A DNA stretch of 64,000 nt. It comes from Azophilus sp965200465. Lineage in GTDB: Bacteria; Pseudomonadota; Gammaproteobacteria; Pseudomonadales; Azotimanducaceae. The notes beneath the pieces are model-generated. The model was not told the origin of the DNA and did no database searches. It saw only the letters and a program-made list of their open reading frames with translations. The DNA lies in NCBI GenBank assembly GCA_965200465.1, contig OZ241358.1:3410001-3474000 (forward strand), written 5' to 3'. Below, piece by piece: positions 36,681 to 44,127 of this stretch (its first letter is position 1; every line of letters begins with the position of its first letter). A program made the position numbers and the translations under genes.

Positions 36681-38015
36681 TCACTGGCTAAGAGAGAACT
36701 CCGCTTCCCAGAGCCTGCGCCCATCTTGTTGAGGGAGATACTGCCCTGTTATGATGCGGGCGCCGGCGCGGTTGTTCCGCAACCCGAGACGCCTCTTCAC
36801 TAGGCACTTCCCGTCGAACATCATGCCGTTATGCAGATGGAAATTGAAATCCAAATTGTCGAAGCCGTGGGATATTCTGTGTCCGGGAAGGTCACGCGGG
36901 TCGGGGAGATGGACATGGACGAAGAACATTGTATTGAGTAGGTCGCTATTGGTGCATGGCTCCTTGAAGTAGAGCAAACTGTTCCCTATGAGACGGACAT
37001 CGAATTCGGAACGGATGCTGGGCTCGACGGCCGCAATTTGCGGCAAGGCCTCGGCAAATGCGTCCGCGGCTGTCTTGGATGCCAAGTGCGCAGACACCGC
37101 CAGCCCGGATGACCCGGCGGCCATCAGGGCGCTTGCCATCAACCAAGGCGGCGGGAGGCGCCGAACGAAAGCCTTCAAGTTGGCCGGCAAGCGGCGGCGG
37201 GCCTGCACGAAGCCACGCTGCGCCTGCCACAGTTCGGCGGCGTACAACAAGCAGGCCAAGGCGAGCAGAAATTCAAGCCATTCCTGGTGATGCCTAGCGT
37301 TGCAGTTGCAAAGGTGGCTCGCGTTTAGAACGGCCGCCGGCATCGTCAGCAAGGCGGCGGTGAAAATGCAAAGCCGAACTTGTTTCGAGAACAGCGCAAA
37401 AAGAAAAAATGCCAGCAGCAGGACCCAGGGGGCCGAGAAGATCGACCATAGCCGTGTCTCAGGAATCGTGTATTCAGGGAAGATGACTAACAAAAAGCCC
37501 AACATCAGCGGTGCCGACGGAAGGGGAATTCCGAAGATCTTGTCCATCCGGCTGAAATAGGCGGCGCAGCTCACAATGCTTAGCAGCAACGGCGCCGCGG
37601 CTAGGGCAAAGTTATAATAATTTCTGACAAAATGTACTTGATTATGAATGCTGAAGTTTTTATTGGCTCCCCAGTCAGCTAGGAAGTCCGGCCTGGTGAA
37701 GCCGAAGACATGCTGCCCCCAATTAAGCTCCTCGCCGCAGAAGAACGCCATCGCCAAGCCGCCTAGAAGATAGATGCGCCGGCGAATGCGCGCCTCCTCC
37801 ATCTTGGCCGCGGCGAACAGCAGCAGGCTCGCCAGGAAAAGGAAAACCGCGGTAAGGACTTCTAATGAGGTGTCCTCTCCCCCAGTAGGAATGGGCAAGT
37901 TGAAAAGGGAGCCATAGCTGAAGAACGAAAACGCCAGAAAGATGCAGAAGCAGCCGAGGACGGCGAGCTTGCGATCAAGGCTGTCTCGGGGGGGGGGGGG
38001 GGTCATTTGCTGCAA
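36681..38015 (-). CDS. Multi-pass membrane protein, unknown; reading frame crosses a 15-C tract
   Basis: A 444-aa protein with about eight predicted membrane helices, the first just after the tract (LGCFCIFLAFSFFSYG), and a C-terminal soluble part with a periplasm-like look. A conserved-looking EELNWGQHVFGF follows helix 3. No family is recognised. The fourth codon starts ACC followed by poly-C, giving MQQMTPPPPRDSLDRKL. With 15 C the frame is open; with 16 it meets a stop within a few codons, and with 14 a stop about 45 codons on. No alternative start lies between the tract and the first helix. Base composition is less G+C-rich than the neighbours. Confidence 0.8.
   Translation of the reverse strand: MQQMTPPPPRDSLDRKLAVLGCFCIFLAFSFFSYGSLFNLPIPTGGEDTSLEVLTAVFLFLASLLLFAAAKMEEARIRRRIYLLGGLAMAFFCGEELNWGQHVFGFTRPDFLADWGANKNFSIHNQVHFVRNYYNFALAAAPLLLSIVSCAAYFSRMDKIFGIPLPSAPLMLGFLLVIFPEYTIPETRLWSIFSAPWVLLLAFFLFALFSKQVRLCIFTAALLTMPAAVLNASHLCNCNARHHQEWLEFLLALACLLYAAELWQAQRGFVQARRRLPANLKAFVRRLPPPWLMASALMAAGSSGLAVSAHLASKTAADAFAEALPQIAAVEPSIRSEFDVRLIGNSLLYFKEPCTNSDLLNTMFFVHVHLPDPRDLPGHRISHGFDNLDFNFHLHNGMMFDGKCLVKRRLGLRNNRAGARIITGQYLPQQDGRRLWEAEFSLSQ
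37988..38002 (-). repeat. 15-C homopolymer inside the 5' coding region (candidate phase-variation switch)
   Basis: Fifteen consecutive C on the coding strand (G on plus), codons 5-10 of the membrane-protein gene. Length change by slippage would switch the gene between on (15, 12 or 18) and off. Such tracts mark contingency genes in other bacteria; read-end poly-G artefact must be excluded. Confidence 0.85.
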
Positions 38016-38069
38016 GTTGTTCCATTAGGACAAAGCGGTTTCGAGCATGCGCCAAGCGACCGGGACGCC

Positions 38070-38690
38070 TTAGAGCCGATATGCTGTTTCGGTCATTAGC
38101 CGAGACAGCAGCGTCATGGCCTGCTTGGCCGCCTTGGGAAATTCAACGCCGCCGGAGGCTAAGGCTTGCTTGCCGTGGCGGGCCTCCTCATCGCGCATTT
38201 GGGCGACGATGGCGCGGCTGCGCTGGTCGTCGCCCGGCAAGGCGTTTAGATGGCGGTGCAAATGTTCGCAGACCTGATCTTCGGTGGCTTCCACGAAGCC
38301 TAGGCTCAGTTTGTCTCCGGCCAGCCCGGCCAAGGCGCCCATGGCGTAGGAGGCGGCGTAGAACACAGGGTTCAGGCGGCTGGGGCGGGCGTTCAGTTGC
38401 TGCAAGCGCTCTTCGCACCAAGCCAAGTGGTCGGATTCCTCGGCTGCCGCCGCCTGCAGCTTTTGGCGCAGGTCCGAGCTTCGGGCGGTGAGGGCTTGGC
38501 CATCATACAACGCTTGGGCGCAGGCCTCGCCGGCGTGGTTCACCCGCATCAGGCCGGCGGCGTGGCGACGGGCGTCATCGTCCAAGGGCGCCTCCGGCAA
38601 CCCTTCGGCGGGGCTGGGGCGCTTGGCGCCGAGGCCGCCGGTGAGGGTGCGCAGCGCTCGGTCGAAGCCGAGGACGAGGCCGTCAATCAT
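38070..38690 (-). CDS. coq7: 3-demethoxyubiquinol 3-hydroxylase Coq7
   Basis: Di-iron hydroxylase in ubiquinone synthesis. The 206-aa protein has the carboxylate-bridged di-iron motifs VNHAGEACAQALYDGQ, EESDHLAWCEERL, GFVEATEDQVCEHL and MRDEEARHGKQAL. It is membrane-peripheral. It lies in a minus-strand run 25 nt after the HIT gene. Confidence 0.95.
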   Translation of the reverse strand: MIDGLVLGFDRALRTLTGGLGAKRPSPAEGLPEAPLDDDARRHAAGLMRVNHAGEACAQALYDGQALTARSSDLRQKLQAAAAEESDHLAWCEERLQQLNARPSRLNPVFYAASYAMGALAGLAGDKLSLGFVEATEDQVCEHLHRHLNALPGDDQRSRAIVAQMRDEEARHGKQALASGGVEFPKAAKQAMTLLSRLMTETAYRL

Positions 38691-38715
38691 TTGCCTTCAC
38701 GGGCCAATCCGCAGC

Positions 38716-39096
38716 CTAGCCCATGCGGCGCAGTTGCCGCCCGCCGAGCAGGTGCAGGTGAATGTGGAAGACCGTCTGGCCGCCTTGCGCATTGCAGTTC
38801 ATTACCAAGCGGTAGCCGGCGTGGTCGATGCCGCGCTCCACGGCCAGGGCTTGGGCGCGGAGCGTCAAGGCGCCGACTAGGGAGGCTTGGTCTTCGGTGA
38901 GGTCGTTCACCGTGGGGATGTGCGTCTTGGGCACCACCAACAGATGGGTGGGCGCTTGGGGGTTGATGTCGTTGAAGGCGATCAGGTCGTTGTCCTCAAA
39001 CAGGATGTCAGCCGGGATTTCCTTGCGGGCGATCTTGCAGAAGATGCAGTCTTGGGCCACGTCGTCATCCCCCAGCAAACTGGATTGAACCTTCAT
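38716..39096 (-). CDS. HIT-family nucleotide hydrolase (HinT-like)
   Basis: A 126-aa histidine-triad protein, probably hydrolysing AMP-linked substrates. The N-terminal CIFCKIARKEIPADILFEDN and the triad FHIHLHLLGGR near the C-terminus are diagnostic. The start at ATG 39096 (MKVQSSLLGDDD) leaves a roughly 15-residue leader before the conserved part. It lies 40 nt after the cNMP-domain gene. Confidence 0.92.
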   Translation of the reverse strand: MKVQSSLLGDDDVAQDCIFCKIARKEIPADILFEDNDLIAFNDINPQAPTHLLVVPKTHIPTVNDLTEDQASLVGALTLRAQALAVERGIDHAGYRLVMNCNAQGGQTVFHIHLHLLGGRQLRRMG

Positions 39097-39136
39097 GCGC
39101 ACTTTAGGGGAAAGGCGCGGCGATGGCAACGGGGTG

Positions 39137-40033
39137 TCAGAGCGCAGGTCCATCGATCGCCCAAGCGTCAAAGCCCTTCTGGGCTAGGATGAAGGCGGCC
39201 AGCGCCCGCTCCTCGGGTCGCCCGCCGACGACCCGGTAGCGCTCCTTGGGGTCAAGGCCCTGGAGCCGGCGGCGCAGCCCGACCATGGCATCGGCTGCGC
39301 CTAAGTCGATGTCAACGCCGGCGTCCGCGCTCCGCACGAAGCGCACCACCCGGTTGACAAGCAGGGCGACAAAGCGCTCCTTGGGCAGGCGCAGCACGGA
39401 CCCGGCTTCGACGGCGACCACCGTGGCGTTGCGCTGCGCACCCAGAATAAGGGCGTCTTCGCCAAAGAAATCCCCCGGGCCGAGCTGGGCCAGGGTTTCG
39501 CCTTCGTTGCGCACGGCGGCGCAGCCGGACTTCAGGACGAAGAAATCCCTTGCTGGAGCGCCCTTGCTGACCAGTTCGTCGCCAGTTGCGAAAGGCCGTT
39601 CGTCAAGCTCGCTGAAGAGCTGCTGCCAAACCGAGGCGTCAAGGCGGCGCATCAGGGGCGAACCCAGAAAGCGCCGCTCCCAAGGCTCCAGCCCCTCTTC
39701 CTCAGCGCTGGGGTCCGTGCGGCCCAGCAAGGCGGCGATGGACGCGGCATCGACATGCAGCAGACGCACGGCGCTCAGCGTGCGCGCCGCCTCATGCCCC
39801 GGATAGAGGGATGCCTTTGCTGCCGCGGAGCTGTGGCCGATCTCCCGGCCGGGCGCAAAGGTGCGCACTCGCCCGGCCGCCAAGTAGTAGGCGCCGCCCA
39901 GCCGTCGTCCTTGACGCCACAGCCAGCGCTTGGCGGGCACGTCAATGGTTTGCGCATGCCGCGCGGCGTCCGCCAGTTCGGCGGCGCTCAAGCCGGCAAA
40001 GGCGTCGAAACGTTGCAGAAGGTCGGTCAGCAT
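39137..40033 (-). CDS. Cyclic-nucleotide-binding-domain protein
   Basis: A 298-aa protein. The start at ATG 40033 (MLTDLLQRFDAFAGLS) gives a cap of the first CNB domain (about residues 1-120, degenerate). A second, better CNB domain follows (about 135-240: FATGDELVSKGAPARDFFVL, LGPGDFFGEDALI). The C-terminus (about 245-298) ends AQKGFDAWAIDGPAL and resembles the end of rhodanese domains seen in related proteins, but no catalytic Cys is present. There is no DNA-binding HTH, so it is unlikely to be a CRP-type regulator. Role unknown. Confidence 0.78.
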   Translation of the reverse strand: MLTDLLQRFDAFAGLSAAELADAARHAQTIDVPAKRWLWRQGRRLGGAYYLAAGRVRTFAPGREIGHSSAAAKASLYPGHEAARTLSAVRLLHVDAASIAALLGRTDPSAEEEGLEPWERRFLGSPLMRRLDASVWQQLFSELDERPFATGDELVSKGAPARDFFVLKSGCAAVRNEGETLAQLGPGDFFGEDALILGAQRNATVVAVEAGSVLRLPKERFVALLVNRVVRFVRSADAGVDIDLGAADAMVGLRRRLQGLDPKERYRVVGGRPEERALAAFILAQKGFDAWAIDGPAL

Positions 40034-40094
40034 GGGCGCATCATGACCCTTCCCCAGACCGCGGGGAAGGCGACATAACGCAAGCTGCTGTAGG

Positions 40095-41384
40095 CTAGAA
40101 GCGCCTCTCCCGCGCAACGGCTCGGCGCCCTATGTCGGAGCGATAACGGACACCGCGCCAGCCAATGCCGGCAACCGCGGCGTAGGCTTTGGCTTGCGCG
40201 TCGGCCACCCTGTCGCCAAGGCCCACAACGCAAAGCACGCGCCCGCCGTTGGTGACCAGCAACTCCCCGTCCATGCGGGTGCCGGCGTGAAACACCTTGC
40301 ACTGTTCGTCGCCAACGGCGTCAAGGCCGGCGACGGCCTCGCCCTTGGCGTAGGGGCCGGGATAGCCCTCCGCCGCCATGACCACGCCGAGTGCGGCCCG
40401 TTCATCCCAGCTTAGGGATGCGCCCCCCAGCCCTTCATTCAAGGCCGCCGCGCAAACCGCCGCCAAGTCCGAGCGCAGGCGCATCATGATCGGCTGCGCC
40501 TCCGGGTCGCCAAGGCGGCAGTTGAATTCGATCACCTTGGCTGCGCCGCTTGGCGTGATCATCAAGCCGACGTAGAGAAACCCTTGGTAGGGCGCCCCCG
40601 CAGCGGCCATGCCGGCCAATGTGGGTTGCACGATCCGCTCCATGATCCGCTGGTGCATGGCAGCGCTCACCACCGGCGCTGGGGAGTAGGCGCCCATCCC
40701 GCCGGTGTTGGGGCCTTGGTCGTCATCGTAGGCGGCCTTGTGGTCTTGGGAGCTGGCCAGCGGCAGCGCTAGGCGGCCGTCGCACAGAGCGATGAAGCTG
40801 GCCTCCTCCCCCTCCAGGAACTCCTCCACCACCACTCGGCGGCCGGCTTCGCCAAAGGCTTCGCCGCGCAGCATGCCCGCCAAGGCGGCTTCGGCTTCGG
40901 CCAGACTCTGGGCGACCACTACACCCTTGCCGGCGGCGAGGCCGTCCGCCTTGATGACGATGGGCGCCCCTTGGGCGCGAACATGGGCTTTGGCGGCCGC
41001 CAAGTCGGTGAAGGTCTCGGATGCCGCAGTGGGTATGCCGTGGCGCTGCAGGAAGCTCTTGGCGAACGCCTTGGAGCCTTCCAGCCGAGCGGCGGCTTGG
41101 CTTGGTCCGAAACAACGCAGCCCTTGCTCGTTGAAGTAGTCAACGATGCCCCCGACCAAAGGCGCTTCCGGGCCAACGACGGTGAAGTCAACCTGCTCGC
41201 TGCGCACGAACTCGGCAAGCCCGGCGAAGTCGTCAACGGCGATGTTGACGTTGTGGACGTTCGGCTCCAATGCGGTGCCGGCGTTGCCCGGCGCAACGTA
41301 AACGTCGGATACCGAAGCGCCCAGGCTGAGCCGCCATGCCAAGGCGTGCTCCCGCCCGCCGCCGCCAGTCACCAAAACCTTCAT
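40095..41384 (-). CDS. purD: Phosphoribosylamine-glycine ligase PurD
   Basis: Second step of purine synthesis. The start at ATG 41384 gives MKVLVTGGGGREHALAWRL and 429 aa, the family length. It has the ATP-grasp motifs VIKADGLAAGKGVVVA and EEFLEGEEASFIALCDG, plus PNTGGMGAYSPAP and EFNCRLGDPEAQ. It is 101 nt downstream of purH, the usual purH-purD pair. Confidence 0.97.
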   Translation of the reverse strand: MKVLVTGGGGREHALAWRLSLGASVSDVYVAPGNAGTALEPNVHNVNIAVDDFAGLAEFVRSEQVDFTVVGPEAPLVGGIVDYFNEQGLRCFGPSQAAARLEGSKAFAKSFLQRHGIPTAASETFTDLAAAKAHVRAQGAPIVIKADGLAAGKGVVVAQSLAEAEAALAGMLRGEAFGEAGRRVVVEEFLEGEEASFIALCDGRLALPLASSQDHKAAYDDDQGPNTGGMGAYSPAPVVSAAMHQRIMERIVQPTLAGMAAAGAPYQGFLYVGLMITPSGAAKVIEFNCRLGDPEAQPIMMRLRSDLAAVCAAALNEGLGGASLSWDERAALGVVMAAEGYPGPYAKGEAVAGLDAVGDEQCKVFHAGTRMDGELLVTNGGRVLCVVGLGDRVADAQAKAYAAVAGIGWRGVRYRSDIGRRAVARERRF

Positions 41385-41485
41385 CCGCACCACTCCCCGC
41401 CAAGCGCGCATGAAAGCGGCGCCCAGGGCTTGCCTGCACCGAAACGCTGGAGGGCGCCACCAGCCTGGACTGCAATTTTCATTGC

Positions 41486-43144
41486 TTAGTGGCGGAAGTG
41501 GCGGACGCCGGTAAACAGCATCGCCATTTCGTGCTCGTTGGCGGCGGCGATGACCTCGTTGTCGCGCAGGGCGCCTCCGGGCTGGATCACCGCCGTCACC
41601 CCGGCCTCCGCGGCGGCGTCGACGCCGTCCCGGAACGGGAAAAATGCGTCTGACGCCATGACCGAACCGGCCACCTCCAAACCCTCGTCCGCAGCCTTGA
41701 GGGCGGCGATGCGGGCGCTGACCACTCGGCTCATCTGCCCGGCGCCGACGCCGACGGTACATCCCCCCTTGGCGTAAACAATGGCGTTCGACTTGGCGAA
41801 CCAAGCAACCTTCCAAGCGAACAGCAGGTCGCGGCGCTCCGCTTCCGTGGGCGGCCGGGCGGTGACTGTCCTGAGAGCGCCCGCATCGACTTCCTGAACG
41901 TCGGCGGTTTGCGCCAGCAGGCCGCCGCCCGCGGTCTTCAGTTCAATCCGCCGCCGCCCGCCCTCGAAAGGGCCGCAGTTCAGCAGCCGCAGGTTGGCCT
42001 TGGACTTGGCGGCCTGCAACGCATCCTCGGCAACCGCCGGAGCGATGACCACTTCGGCGAATTGCCGCGCCAGCACCGCCTCCAGCACGGTGCCGTTGAG
42101 GGTTCGGTTGAAGGCGATCACGCCGCCGAAGGCGGAAGTGGGGTCGGCGGCGAAGGCTCTTGCATAGGCTTGCCCAAGGTCCGCGCCCAAGGCGACGCCG
42201 CAGGGGTTGGCGTGCTTCACGATCACGCAGGCCGGAGCGGCGAAGGTCTTGACGCATTCCAAGGCGGCGTCCGCATCGGCGATGTTGTTGTAGGACAGCG
42301 CCTTGCCTTGCAGCTGGGCGGCCCCTGCAATGGTCCCCGCCGGCGGCCCTCCCTTAACCCCGCCCTTAACGTAGAAGGCCGCGGCCTGATGGGGATTCTC
42401 CCCGTACCGCAAGTCCTTGAGCTTGCGATAGCGCAAGCCAAGGTCTTCCGGGAAGGCCCCTTCGGTCAACTCGTTCCGGCCAAAGTAGTCGGCGATGGCG
42501 CGGTCGTAGTCGGCGGTGTGGCGAAACGCCTTGGCCGCGAAACGCCGCCGCTGTTCGGAACCGATGGCGCCGGCCCGCAGGCATTGCGCCACCGCCCCAT
42601 AGTCCGCGGGGTCAACCACCACCAACACCTCCGCATGGTTCTTGGCGGCGGCGCGAATCATGGCTGGGCCGCCGACATCGATGTTTGCCATGGCCAGCGC
42701 CTCGGCGGCTTGGGGTTCGGCGACGGCGGCGGCGAAGGGATAGAGGTTGACGACGACCAGATCGATGGGCGCGATGCCGTGCATGGCCATCGCCTCGTCG
42801 TCGATGGCGCGGCGGCCGAGGATGCCGCCGTGAATCCTCGGATGCAGGGTCTTCACCCGTCCATCCATGATCTCCGGGAATCCAGTGTGTTCGGCCACCT
42901 GCCTGACGGGCAGGCCGGCCGCGGCGATGGCCTTGGCGGTGCCGCCGGTGGAGAGAAGCTCAACGCCCAACTCGTGCAGGACGGCGGCGAACTCGGCCAG
43001 CCCGGTCTTGTCGGAAACGCTTAGCAGAGCGCGTTCCGGCTTGGCCAGCCCGGCCTTGTCCAAGCTGTCCAACAGGGTGCCTCCGGGCTTGGCCGGCCTG
43101 TTTTTGCCGGGAACAGTTGGTGCGGTGCGTTCCGACTTGCTCAT
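41486..43144 (-). CDS. purH: Bifunctional AICAR transformylase / IMP cyclohydrolase PurH
   Basis: Last two steps to IMP. The 552-aa protein has an N-terminal IMP cyclohydrolase domain (ALLSVSDKTGLAEFA; LLSTGGTAKAIAAAG; GRVKTLHPRIHGGIL) and the C-terminal transformylase (LRYGENPHQAAAFY; VIVKHANPCGVA; PFRDGVDAAAEAGVTAVIQP). It starts with about 35 extra residues rich in Lys, Pro and Ala before the conserved core. The ATG overlaps the accB stop by 4 nt (ATGA). Confidence 0.97.
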   Translation of the reverse strand: MSKSERTAPTVPGKNRPAKPGGTLLDSLDKAGLAKPERALLSVSDKTGLAEFAAVLHELGVELLSTGGTAKAIAAAGLPVRQVAEHTGFPEIMDGRVKTLHPRIHGGILGRRAIDDEAMAMHGIAPIDLVVVNLYPFAAAVAEPQAAEALAMANIDVGGPAMIRAAAKNHAEVLVVVDPADYGAVAQCLRAGAIGSEQRRRFAAKAFRHTADYDRAIADYFGRNELTEGAFPEDLGLRYRKLKDLRYGENPHQAAAFYVKGGVKGGPPAGTIAGAAQLQGKALSYNNIADADAALECVKTFAAPACVIVKHANPCGVALGADLGQAYARAFAADPTSAFGGVIAFNRTLNGTVLEAVLARQFAEVVIAPAVAEDALQAAKSKANLRLLNCGPFEGGRRRIELKTAGGGLLAQTADVQEVDAGALRTVTARPPTEAERRDLLFAWKVAWFAKSNAIVYAKGGCTVGVGAGQMSRVVSARIAALKAADEGLEVAGSVMASDAFFPFRDGVDAAAEAGVTAVIQPGGALRDNEVIAAANEHEMAMLFTGVRHFRH

Positions 43145-43596
43145 GCCGTCGTTGATGGCTCAATGCGGCAAAGGGGCTGGCCTTCGGCGACGGGCTCGCC
43201 GTCCCGCATCAGGATTTCCACCACCCGACCGGCGGCTTGCGCAGGGATTTCGTTCATCATCTTCATGCTTTCGATGATGCACAGGATGTCGCCCACCGCC
43301 ACCTCCGCACCCAAATGCACGAAGGGCGCAGCGCCTGGGGAGGGAGCGGCGTAAACGGTGCCGGCCATGGGCGCCGTCAGGGTGATGCGGGCCGGCCGGG
43401 GCTTTATGTCGGCGGCTGCGGCCGTCGTGGCCGGTGCCGCCGTTGTGGATGCGTCCCTCAGATGCGCCGCGGCGGGCATGGACGGCTCGCTGGGGCGCAC
43501 GATGCGGATGGCTTCCTCGCCGCTCTTGACCTCCAGTTCGGCGATGCCGGACTCCTCGACCAGCTCGATGAGCTTCTTGACCTTGCGTAAATCCAC
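43141..43596 (-). CDS. accB: Biotin carboxyl carrier protein of acetyl-CoA carboxylase
   Basis: Carries biotin between AccC and the carboxyltransferase. The start is taken as GTG 43596 (VDLRKVKKLIELVEESGIAE), which matches relatives; TTG 43614 is a poor alternative. The biotinylated Lys is in ESMKMMNEI near the C-terminus, after an Ala/Thr/Pro-rich linker. It is 151 aa. accC, which normally follows accB, is absent; purH follows instead with a 4-nt overlap. Confidence 0.95.
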   Translation of the reverse strand: MDLRKVKKLIELVEESGIAELEVKSGEEAIRIVRPSEPSMPAAAHLRDASTTAAPATTAAAADIKPRPARITLTAPMAGTVYAAPSPGAAPFVHLGAEVAVGDILCIIESMKMMNEIPAQAAGRVVEILMRDGEPVAEGQPLCRIEPSTTA

Positions 43597-43622
43597 CGCT
43601 GCGCCCCGCTGCAACCGGAAGG

Positions 43623-44060
43623 TCAGCCTTCAGCGCCGGCCATCGCCGCTTCCAAGGCGAACTGATAGCCTTGGGCGCCGAGGCCGGTGATGACGCCCCT
43701 AGCGACGTCCGAAAGGTAGGAGCGGCGCCGAAACTCCTCCCGCCCATGCACGTTGGACAAATGCACTTCGATGAAGGGAATTTCCACGCTGAGCAAGGCG
43801 TCCCGCAGGGCAATGCTGCTGTGGGTGAAGGCGCCGGGATTGATGATGATGGCGGCGACTTGGTCCCTTGCCGCCTGAACGCAGTCGATCAGTTCATGCT
43901 CGGCGTTGGATTGCCGGCACTCAACGACATGCCCTTGGGAGGTGGCGAGGGCGGTGAGGGCGGCGTTGATGTCGTCCAGGGTGTCATGGCCGTAGAGCTC
44001 CGGCTCGCGGCTGCCGAGCAGGTTCAGGTTGGGGCCGTGCAGAACGAGGAACTTGGCCAT
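43623..44060 (-). CDS. aroQ: Type II 3-dehydroquinate dehydratase
   Basis: Third step of the shikimate pathway. The 145-aa dodecameric-type enzyme begins at ATG 44060 (MAKFLVLHGPNLNLLGSREP) with the catalytic Tyr in EPELYG, then IINPGAFTHSSIALRDAL and EVHLSNVHGREEFRRRS. It lies between dsbD and accB, the usual aroQ-accB linkage. Confidence 0.97.
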   Translation of the reverse strand: MAKFLVLHGPNLNLLGSREPELYGHDTLDDINAALTALATSQGHVVECRQSNAEHELIDCVQAARDQVAAIIINPGAFTHSSIALRDALLSVEIPFIEVHLSNVHGREEFRRRSYLSDVARGVITGLGAQGYQFALEAAMAGAEG

Positions 44061-44127
44061 GGCAAACTTTGGATTGAAAGGTGTGGCGGCATTTTCGGCC
44101 AATGAAGTGAATTTGTCCAGTTATCTG

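Noticed and set aside
39137..40033. CRP/FNR-type transcription regulator
   Set aside because: Cyclic-nucleotide-binding domains are present but there is no C-terminal helix-turn-helix.
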